From Bacteroidota bacterium (GTDB taxonomy: Bacteria; Bacteroidota; Ignavibacteria; Ignavibacteriales; Melioribacteraceae): a DNA stretch of 5,752 bases. Of this stretch, positions 1 to 5,752 are shown in pieces (positions within the stretch are counted from its first letter, which is position 1; every line of letters begins with the position of its first letter). Both the position numbers and the translations under genes were made by a program. Location: assembly GCA_021814855.1 (NCBI GenBank), contig JAKAHQ010000132.1, forward strand, positions 1 through 5,752, written 5' to 3'. Under the pieces are notes generated by a model. That model worked only from the letters and a program-made list of their open reading frames with translations, did no database searches and was not told the DNA's origin.

Positions 1-1244
1 TATTCGTCCAGTATTGGAAAAATATCATGCAGGGATTCCTGCACGATTTTAAGATTGCCTAGAATAAAAGTATTCGGATTATTTATTTCATGCGCCACTC
101 CGGCTACAAGTTTTCCGAGAGACGCAAGTTTATACGACTGCATCAGTTTGGCTTCCATAATTTTTTGATCGGTAATATCGCTGCAGACTTCGAGCACGCG
201 TTCGGCTTTTCCGTCGTGGCCAAGTATAGGATGCGATTTAAGCCGGTATGTTTTTTCCTTGTGCTGGAGTTCAACCGAATCATCTCTTGTAAACTCGAAT
301 GAATTTACCGCGGGGCATTGTTCGCACGGCTTATCCCGATCGAATACTTTTTTGTAACATTTACCTTCGTCGCCTATTTCATTTTTGTTCGACATAATTA
401 TTTCATATTGACGATCGATCACAACAATTGTATCGGCGATGGCGCTGAAAAATGTTCTCAGCTTTTCCCTTTTTTGATAACACTCTTCCGTCAACCGCAG
501 CAAAGTTTCGTTTTTAGCTTTCAAGATTTTCTGCTGCGTTTCATGGTTCTTAATTTTTTCTTCCTTTTCAATCAGTCTTGAAATCTTTCCGGCTATTTCA
601 TCGACGAGTAATTTCTCTTCGTCCAGAAAATTCGAACCGATTTTGAGATATGCTTTTATTTCACCGTAGGATTTCCCATTCAGAAAGATTTTTGATACCA
701 AGATATTTGCGTAATTCTCTGTGTCAGGTATTTTCCTCCCGAATTTCTTCTTACCTATCTCTATGTTCACAATTGTGTTTTCTGGGTATTGGAATCCGGC
801 TTCAAGAAGCTTAGTACATGCTTCAAGAGCATCATCAATCTCTGCCGACTTTTCAAATTCCTTGCTAATGCCGTAGAGGCATTCCAATTCTTTTACCCAT
901 ACTTTGAGATCATGTTCAATCTGGGTAATCTTTAAAAAATTATTTTTCAAACCGAGAAAGAAATTCGACTCTGAAAAGAATACAAGAAACTCTCCGGCGA
1001 TGCCGTCAAGCATGAATAACTTAGGAGTACTATTTGTTTCAGCAATTTCCATCGCTTCGCAAATGATTTTCAGCTTGGTATTTAAACCGGTACTTTCGGC
1101 CGAAAGTTGTGTAAGGTCTAATTCATTTTCATTGAGGATTGCAGATAATGAGGGTCCGAGGAAAATTAATTTTCTGTCTTTTCCTATAATCGCGATCTGG
1201 CTGCAAAAGTCATATATCAAATCGAAATTATCATTCCTATTCAT
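1..1244 (-). CDS. Soluble sensor histidine kinase, GAF-like + Cys-containing PAS + HisKA (C-terminus missing)
   Basis: The first 414 residues of a two-component sensor kinase; the frame is open from the ATG to the left edge, where the gene is cut by the window. Residues about 1-105 form a domain I cannot assign with confidence, perhaps a degenerate PAS. Residues about 115-225 resemble a GAF domain of the LYGISKEFE...FQYPEN type common in bacterial kinases. A charged, probably coiled-coil helix (about 220-262) leads to a PAS domain (about 262-360) ending in the usual CSDITDQK. This PAS carries C296, C307 and C310 in the pattern KCY...DKPCEQCP, a recurring form in anaerobe kinases. The HisKA box SLGKLVAGVAHEINNP follows with phospho-acceptor H385. 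No membrane segment is visible, so it should sense a cytoplasmic signal; redox state or a bound cofactor is inferred from the cysteines and the upstream redox operon. The catalytic ATPase domain and any cognate regulator lie beyond position 1. Confidence 0.91.
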   Translation of the reverse strand, partial: MNRNDNFDLIYDFCSQIAIIGKDRKLIFLGPSLSAILNENELDLTQLSAESTGLNTKLKIICEAMEIAETNSTPKLFMLDGIAGEFLVFFSESNFFLGLKNNFLKITQIEHDLKVWVKELECLYGISKEFEKSAEIDDALEACTKLLEAGFQYPENTIVNIEIGKKKFGRKIPDTENYANILVSKIFLNGKSYGEIKAYLKIGSNFLDEEKLLVDEIAGKISRLIEKEEKIKNHETQQKILKAKNETLLRLTEECYQKREKLRTFFSAIADTIVVIDRQYEIIMSNKNEIGDEGKCYKKVFDRDKPCEQCPAVNSFEFTRDDSVELQHKEKTYRLKSHPILGHDGKAERVLEVCSDITDQKIMEAKLMQSYKLASLGKLVAGVAHEINNPNTFILGNLKIVQESLHDIFPILDE

Positions 1245-1253
1245 ATTAACTTC
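1241..1253 (-). promoter_or_regulatory. Stop/start overlap ATGA and weak ribosome binding site of the kinase gene
   Basis: On the minus strand the ATG of the kinase (1244-1242) overlaps the TGA stop of the fusion gene (1243-1241) as ATGA. A weak purine-rich GAAG at 1253-1250 lies 5 bases before the ATG. The overlap fixes the kinase start and suggests translational coupling, so the sensor is made whenever the redox enzyme is translated. Confidence 0.8.
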
Positions 1254-4200
1254 TTTTTGATATTTGAAAGATAATAATTCTCCGGATAAGTAATTACAGG
1301 TTTAAGCGGGTCGAATGTGGAAAGGACAATCGAGTAATTCACGAATGATAATTTCTTCTTCGCAAAACCGTTATTAAAATAATTTATCGTCCAGCAATTT
1401 AAGTCGTCTCTGAATTCTTGAAACCTATTAATAACATTTATCTCATCGGTTAAATCGCACGGGCAATCATAGCTGAATAAATTAGAGAACCGGTTTGCCA
1501 GTTTGATTATCATCTGCCAATTTTCAAATTGATGGATTCCGTTAGTAACTTTTTTTGCATATTGAATTGTATTGTCGCACCTCGTATATGAGCCGCCCTG
1601 TTCGATATATGTGGCGGCAGGGAGAATAATATCCGCTTCGTTCGAAGTGGCCGTAGGAAAACTTTCGCAGACAACCATGAATTCAATTCCGGTGAAATAT
1701 TTTTTTGAATTATCATATCGAAGCGGATCTTCTCCGAATATTAAGGCGGCTTTTATTTCTCCCCGCTTCATCTTTGCGGCAAGATTTACCGGCTTGAAAA
1801 CAGATTTAATTTCAGCGTTCCATATCTTTCCTATTCGGTCGATTTCCGATAGCTCATCGAAGCCGACATAACCGGGAAGATAATTCGTATCCGCTCCCAT
1901 CTCCATTACACCGGTAGAATTATTGTGATCGCGTAATAAAATTATCCCGTTGTTTTGCTTTGCGATTCTTCCCGTAAGAAGCAAGTAATTTCCGATCGCC
2001 TTTAAATCATCTTTTGATTTATCTCTGGTCGAATCGATATTGTAAATAAAAATTATGTTCGCCGAAAGATTTCCCAACAAATAGGCAAGCGAATTAAATT
2101 TATTTTCATCTATTTCATTGTTCAATAACGCTTGCCGGATTTCTGTTTGTTCAAGAATTCTATCCGGTTCATTGGAATGATTTGTCCGTGAGTTTACAAA
2201 GCGGGTATCATAATTTCTCTTTCTGTGCAGACGCTTAATCAAAGCATCAAATATGATGGTGTTTGTTCCTTTCCTGTTATCAACCCACAAGTCGGCAATT
2301 TTGGAAAGTTGATTTTCCGCTGAACTAAACAGTACAATCTTCGCTCCTCTTTTCTGCGCAGATTTTATTTTCAACTCCATGATAAGATTTTCATCAGTGA
2401 GATTTGAATTAACAACAACTATGACGTCGGCATTAACAAGATCATCCATCTTAACCGTGGAAGTTGTAAACCCCATCATCTCATCAAGACTGTTTAGTTC
2501 CGGCCCGAACAAAAGATTTGAGAAGCTCGAAATATTATTGTTCTTAAGCGCCGTGCGGGCAAATTTTTGAAGCAAGTACAATTCTTCATTTGATAATTTG
2601 GGAGAAACAAAAACAGCTACCGAATCCTGCCCGTATTTCTTTTGTATCGCGTTTATATTCGATTTAATTAAGCGGAAGGCCTCTTCATATTCGACTTTTT
2701 GAAAGTTTCCGTTTCTTTTGACAAGCGGATCGAGAATTCGATTCTTTCCGTAAAGATATCGGTAGCCGAATCTTCCTTTGCTGCATAGAAAACCCTTGTT
2801 ATGTTCTTCTTGTATTTTCCCGACTGAATTTGAAACGTAAAAAATATCATCGCTGATTTTTTTGAAATTTAGTTTGCATCCAACTGAGCAGAAGCCGCAA
2901 ACGGTTTCAATGTTTTCTTTCGTGAGAGTGCCGGGAATTCTAAACGGATATTTTTCGCTGATGGCACCTGTGGGACAAACATCGATGCAGTTTCCGCAGC
3001 CGATGCAGTTTGTTTCCATTAAGGATTTTTCCATCGCGGGTTTAACGATGGTTTTGAATCCGCGGTTTACAAATCCCAACGCCGACACTTTTAGAATTTC
3101 CGAGCAGGTTCTAACGCACCTGCCGCAGTTAATACATTTGTTCGGATCAAGTTTTATAAACGGGTGCCTCGCGTCAATCTTATATTTCTTTATCTCGCCG
3201 GTAATCTCCCGGATATCGACATTATATTCGTTGCAGTATTGCCTTAGTCTGCAATCGAAATATTCCGAACAGCCGCATTCAAGGCAGCGTTCGGCCTCTC
3301 GCTTTGCCTGGCTTTCGGAAAAACCTTTTTCAACTTCTTCGAAATTATGAACGCGATCGGAAACGGTAAGTTCATTCATTCTTTGACGGGCTAATTTCGC
3401 GACCTCGTCAAATTCCCGCTGGGCCGGTTTTGAAAGTTTATTTTTAAGACTAAAAAATTTACCGGAAGATCTCTGAGCCGAACCGTTTTGCAAAAATTCC
3501 ATAATTGAAACGGCAGCTTTTTTCCCTTGGGCAATTGCGGTGATTGCCGTGAAGGGTCCGGTTACTACATCTCCTCCGGCAAACACGCCGGGGATTGCTG
3601 TTTCTAAAGTATCTTTGCCTACGCGGATTGTTCCCCATTTTTCTACGCTGCAGTCGGGATCAAATAAATTAAATTTTGTATCTACCGATTGGCCGATTGC
3701 GCCGATTAAATAATCGCATGTAATTATAAACTCGGAACCCGGTACCGGGACGGGTTTAGGACGTTCGCCGGGTTTTGATTCCTCTAACTTCATTTTCAAA
3801 CATTCAATTGCAAAAAGTTTTCCTTCTTCCGAAATAATAGATTTAGGATTTGTAAGGAATAAAATTTCCACACCTTCTTTTTGGGCTGCTTCAATTTCAT
3901 CATGATGGGCAGGCATTTCTTTGATGCTTCGGCGGTAAACTATTTTTACCTCGTCGGCTCCGCATCTAAGAGCCGTGCGAGCGGCATCAATTGCGGTGTT
4001 TCCTCCGCCAACAACCAAAACATTTCCCTTAAGCTTGGGAATGTTTTTCAATTCAACATCCCGAAGAAAGTTGATACCGCTGAATACACCGTTAATTCTT
4101 TCCTCTCCTTCCAAACCCATCTGCGTTGCTTTCTGGGCTCCAACTGAGATGAACACGGATTCGAAACCGCTTCTTAGCAAATCTTTAATACCGAATTCCG

Positions 4201-4999
4201 CTCCCAATGCAATACCGGTACGAACTTCAACGCCAAGATTAATTATCCAACTGATTTCCGAATCCAAAATTTTTTTAGGAAGCCGGTATTCAGGGATTCC
4301 GTAGCGAAGCATTCCGCCGAGTTTTGGCAGCTTTTCAAAAATTGTAACCGAATATCCCTCAAGTGTTAAATAATACGCGCATGATAGCCCTGCCGGTCCT
4401 CCGCCAATTACTGCTACCTTTTTATTTTTCTTTTCTTTTAAAGTTGGGATCCACTTATGAACTGCATCCGTATCAGCAATAAACCGTTTAAGCGCGTTCA
4501 CTGCTACCGGCTCGTCAACATTATTTCTTCGGCAAGCCGCTTCGCAATTGCGCACACAAATACGCCCAATCGAAAGAGGAAGAGGATTATTCTGTTTAAC
4601 TAATTTCAATGCTTCTTCATATTTTCCAAGCGAGATTAATGATATATATGCTTGAACATCTACACCGGCAGGACAATTATTCACGCATGGCCCAATGCAA
4701 TCTGCGTAATGGTTCGACATAAGTAGCTCCAAACATGTCTTTCTGGAGACGAGCACTTTAGCCGAGCGGGTTTGTATTTTCATTCCGGTTTGAATTTTCG
4801 TCGAGCAAGACGGGACCAGTTTATCTGTTCCTTCCAAGTCTACTACACAAAGAAAACAAGACGTAAATTCTTCCAGGCGTTTATCGTAACATAAAGTCGG
4901 AATCTCATCGAGTTTGTTTTCTTCCACAACTTCCAAAATAGTTTTACCCGCAGAAGCCGAAATTTCTTTGCCGTTAATTGTCGCCGTAATTTTTTCCAT
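1241..4999 (-). CDS. Multidomain iron-sulfur flavoprotein: NuoG-like [2Fe-2S] + GltD/NfnB-like FAD-NAD(P)H domain + ferredoxin + degenerate formate-dehydrogenase-like molybdopterin domain
   Basis: A complete 1252-residue cytoplasmic redox protein with no signal peptide or membrane segment. Domains in order: [2Fe-2S] ferredoxin (C37, C48, C51, C65); an N-terminal GltD/dihydropyrimidine-dehydrogenase-type cluster domain (C101, C105, C109, C148, C152, C156); a two-Rossmann flavoprotein (FAD site G199-x-G201-xx-G204 with E222, NAD(P)H site GGGNTA at 331-336 with R356/R357 suggesting NADPH, FAD motif GGD at 475-477); a cysteine cluster (C572, C575, C577, C583, C589); two [4Fe-4S] sites (C622-C632, C665-C675); and a formate-dehydrogenase-like fold from about 696 with cluster C701, C704, C708, C739 and K741. 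The molybdenum ligand position is Leu830 and the next catalytic His is Phe831, the DPR motif is replaced by SSAEN, and the C-terminal dinucleotide-binding domain is missing. It will probably be auto-annotated as formate dehydrogenase or glutamate synthase; both names would mislead. An NADPH-linked electron-transfer subunit working with the NuoF-like protein is inferred. Confidence 0.93.
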   Translation of the reverse strand: MEKITATINGKEISASAGKTILEVVEENKLDEIPTLCYDKRLEEFTSCFLCVVDLEGTDKLVPSCSTKIQTGMKIQTRSAKVLVSRKTCLELLMSNHYADCIGPCVNNCPAGVDVQAYISLISLGKYEEALKLVKQNNPLPLSIGRICVRNCEAACRRNNVDEPVAVNALKRFIADTDAVHKWIPTLKEKKNKKVAVIGGGPAGLSCAYYLTLEGYSVTIFEKLPKLGGMLRYGIPEYRLPKKILDSEISWIINLGVEVRTGIALGAEFGIKDLLRSGFESVFISVGAQKATQMGLEGEERINGVFSGINFLRDVELKNIPKLKGNVLVVGGGNTAIDAARTALRCGADEVKIVYRRSIKEMPAHHDEIEAAQKEGVEILFLTNPKSIISEEGKLFAIECLKMKLEESKPGERPKPVPVPGSEFIITCDYLIGAIGQSVDTKFNLFDPDCSVEKWGTIRVGKDTLETAIPGVFAGGDVVTGPFTAITAIAQGKKAAVSIMEFLQNGSAQRSSGKFFSLKNKLSKPAQREFDEVAKLARQRMNELTVSDRVHNFEEVEKGFSESQAKREAERCLECGCSEYFDCRLRQYCNEYNVDIREITGEIKKYKIDARHPFIKLDPNKCINCGRCVRTCSEILKVSALGFVNRGFKTIVKPAMEKSLMETNCIGCGNCIDVCPTGAISEKYPFRIPGTLTKENIETVCGFCSVGCKLNFKKISDDIFYVSNSVGKIQEEHNKGFLCSKGRFGYRYLYGKNRILDPLVKRNGNFQKVEYEEAFRLIKSNINAIQKKYGQDSVAVFVSPKLSNEELYLLQKFARTALKNNNISSFSNLLFGPELNSLDEMMGFTTSTVKMDDLVNADVIVVVNSNLTDENLIMELKIKSAQKRGAKIVLFSSAENQLSKIADLWVDNRKGTNTIIFDALIKRLHRKRNYDTRFVNSRTNHSNEPDRILEQTEIRQALLNNEIDENKFNSLAYLLGNLSANIIFIYNIDSTRDKSKDDLKAIGNYLLLTGRIAKQNNGIILLRDHNNSTGVMEMGADTNYLPGYVGFDELSEIDRIGKIWNAEIKSVFKPVNLAAKMKRGEIKAALIFGEDPLRYDNSKKYFTGIEFMVVCESFPTATSNEADIILPAATYIEQGGSYTRCDNTIQYAKKVTNGIHQFENWQMIIKLANRFSNLFSYDCPCDLTDEINVINRFQEFRDDLNCWTINYFNNGFAKKKLSFVNYSIVLSTFDPLKPVITYPENYYLSNIKKKLI

Positions 5000-5014
5000 C
5001 CGATAAAATCCTTA
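5000..5014 (-). promoter_or_regulatory. Ribosome binding site of the fusion gene, overlapping the nuoF-like stop codon
   Basis: Read on the minus strand, the upstream TAA stop (5014-5012) runs directly into GGA, making TAAGGA. The AAGGA core at 5013-5009 sits 9 bases before the ATG at 4999-4997, which is good Shine-Dalgarno spacing. This supports the chosen start of the fusion protein and indicates that both subunits are translated from one message, as expected for partners in one complex. Confidence 0.75.
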
Positions 5015-5752
5015 GTCTTTTATCACAGCATCAAGATTGCAGACATCATAACATTTACCGCACTTGTTGCATATACTCTGATCGATTACATGAACTCTCT
5101 TTTTACTTCCGGAGATAGCGCCGGAGGAACACGCTTTTATACAAAGCAAACATCCTTTACATTTTTCTTCGCTGATCGAATAAGTAATTAAAGAAGAACA
5201 ACTGTGAGCCGGACACTTCTTATCTACAATGTGCGCTATGTATTCGTCGCGGAAAAAATTTAGAGTTGTGAGAACCGGATTAGGCGCGGTTTGGCCTAAT
5301 CCGCAAAGACTGGCATTTTTAATTTGACCGGCGAGGTTTTCCAATTTATTAAGATCATCTTCCCTGCCGTTGCCTTCGGTAATCCGTTCCAAAATCTCAA
5401 GCATTCTCTTTGTACCAATTCGGCAGAAAGTACATTTACCGCACGATTCAAGCTGTGTGAAATTCAAAAAATATTTTGCAAGGTCCACCATGCAAGTTGT
5501 TTCGTCGAGAACAATTAATCCGCCGGAGCCCATTATAGCGCCGGTGTTTGTAATTTCGTCATAATCGATTTTTAAATTTCCCATGCTTGCCGGAATACAG
5601 CCGCCCGACGGTCCGCCAATTTGAATGGCTTTGAACTTCTTATCATTTTTGATTCCCCCGCCGATATCAAAAATTATTTCGTCGATTGTTATACCCATCG
5701 GCACTTCAACCAAGCCGGTTCGTTTAACCTTGCCTGCAAGCGCAAATACTTT
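5012..5752 (-). CDS. nuoF: NuoF/HydB-like NADH-binding subunit with C-terminal 2x[4Fe-4S] ferredoxin domain (5' end missing)
   Basis: This is the C-terminal 246 residues of a NuoF-family subunit (51 kDa subunit of complex I, HydB/HndC of bifurcating hydrogenases). The frame is open to the right edge and already reads conserved NuoF sequence there (KVFALAGKVKRTGLVEVPMG), so the start and the FMN/NADH-binding domain lie outside; a TTG at 5713 is not a start. Visible order, numbering from the edge: end of the 51K fold and SLBB domain (about 1-75), the NuoF [4Fe-4S] site (C104, C107, C110 in ESCGKCTFCRIGT, then C150 in SLCGLGQTAPNPV), a CPxxxxC linker (C180, C185), and two CxxCxxCxxxC clusters (C198-C208 and C228-C238). 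The linker and ferredoxin tail are absent from ordinary complex I NuoF and typical of soluble hydrogenase, formate dehydrogenase or transhydrogenase partners. Family role: passes electrons between NAD(H) and iron-sulfur clusters. It lies 12 bases upstream of its probable partner. The symbol means family only, not complex I membership. Confidence 0.93.
   Translation of the reverse strand, partial: KVFALAGKVKRTGLVEVPMGITIDEIIFDIGGGIKNDKKFKAIQIGGPSGGCIPASMGNLKIDYDEITNTGAIMGSGGLIVLDETTCMVDLAKYFLNFTQLESCGKCTFCRIGTKRMLEILERITEGNGREDDLNKLENLAGQIKNASLCGLGQTAPNPVLTTLNFFRDEYIAHIVDKKCPAHSCSSLITYSISEEKCKGCLLCIKACSSGAISGSKKRVHVIDQSICNKCGKCYDVCNLDAVIKD
5276..5303. repeat. Perfect inverted repeat (10-bp arms, 8-base loop) inside the nuoF-like gene
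   Basis: The arms cggattaggc (5276-5285) and gcctaatccg (5294-5303) are exact reverse complements around an 8-base loop. They lie in the codons for the conserved GLGQTAPNP segment just after the fourth cysteine of the NuoF [4Fe-4S] site. There is no T-tract and the gene continues about 260 bases further, so it is not a normal terminator. It could be a stable mRNA hairpin or a by-product of coding constraint. Confidence 0.45.

Noticed and set aside
90..581. Two short plus-strand frames rich in Phe (90-302 and 318-581)
   Set aside because: They are antisense to the PAS and HisKA region of the kinase. Their Phe richness is the reverse complement of Lys/Glu codons.
1092..1107. Perfect 16-base palindrome actttcggccgaaagt as a possible operator
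   Set aside because: It lies inside the kinase coding region (residues QLSAEST), about 140 bases into the gene with no promoter nearby and no second copy seen. Chance is the simpler reading.
904..1260. A 118-codon open frame on the plus strand opposite the kinase start
   Set aside because: Antisense to a kinase whose start is fixed by the ATGA overlap. The product is low in recognisable features and the frame crosses the gene junction, so it is a shadow.
1241..3150. Calling the fusion protein an active formate dehydrogenase
   Set aside because: The Mo-ligand and histidine positions are Leu and Phe, there is no in-frame TGA for selenocysteine, and the dinucleotide-binding domain is missing.
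2862..3350. A 162-codon open frame on the plus strand
   Set aside because: It lies wholly antisense to the ferredoxin and cysteine-cluster part of the fusion gene, whose cysteine motifs prove the minus-strand reading. The plus-strand product has no recognisable domain.
3738..3749. Palindrome cccggtaccggg
   Set aside because: It is a short GC-rich repeat within codons for a Pro-Val-Pro-Gly segment of the flavoprotein domain, with no flanking regulatory context.
3485..4475. Calling the flavoprotein part a glutamate synthase small subunit
   Set aside because: The domain is GltD-like, but it is fused to NuoG and FDH modules beside a NuoF-like gene, with no glutamate synthase large subunit in view. 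A general NAD(P)H:iron-sulfur electron-transfer role fits better.
5012..5713. Treating the TTG at 5713 as the start of a short NuoF-like gene
   Set aside because: The thirteen in-frame codons upstream to the window edge already encode conserved NuoF sequence, so the gene is cut by the edge and not started there.

Overview
The window is a gene-dense stretch of an AT-rich bacterial chromosome (roughly 40% GC by eye). All three supported genes are on the minus strand, so transcription runs from position 5752 towards 1. They are packed like one operon: 12 bases separate the first two genes and the last two overlap by four bases (ATGA). No promoter, terminator, RNA gene, mobile element or CRISPR array was found, and no stretch over 300 bases lacks a gene. 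The first and last genes run off the edges.

Region by region, in transcription order: (1) 5752-5012 is the C-terminal part of a NuoF/HydB-type flavoprotein subunit (SLBB domain, NuoF [4Fe-4S] site, then an added two-cluster ferredoxin domain). (2) 4999-1241 is a 1252-residue multidomain iron-sulfur flavoprotein. It joins a NuoG/HydA-like [2Fe-2S] domain, a GltD/NfnB-like FAD and NAD(P)H oxidoreductase, a cysteine cluster, a two-cluster ferredoxin domain, and a formate-dehydrogenase-like molybdopterin fold. (3) 1244-1 is the N-terminal 414 residues of a soluble sensor histidine kinase with a GAF-like domain, a cysteine-containing PAS domain and the phospho-accepting histidine. Its ATPase domain lies outside the window.

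The most interesting point is that the molybdopterin domain looks dead as a formate dehydrogenase. In a gapless stretch against E. coli FdhF (aligned from memory), the Sec/Cys ligand of molybdenum is Leu830 and the neighbouring catalytic His is Phe831. The C-terminal dinucleotide-binding domain also appears cut off. What remains is an electron-transfer protein with a probable NADPH/FAD site and about seven iron-sulfur clusters, beside a NuoF subunit expected to hold FMN and bind NADH. This set fits an NADH/NADPH/ferredoxin transhydrogenase, possibly electron-bifurcating and comparable in logic to Nfn or the Sporomusa Stn enzyme, better than a formate dehydrogenase. That role is inference. The kinase coupled to it could sense the redox state the enzyme sets.

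The gene content suggests an anaerobe or facultative anaerobe with flexible NAD(P)H/ferredoxin metabolism. The base composition and protein style are compatible with the Bacteroidota/Ignavibacteria neighbourhood, but this is a weak guess from general impression.
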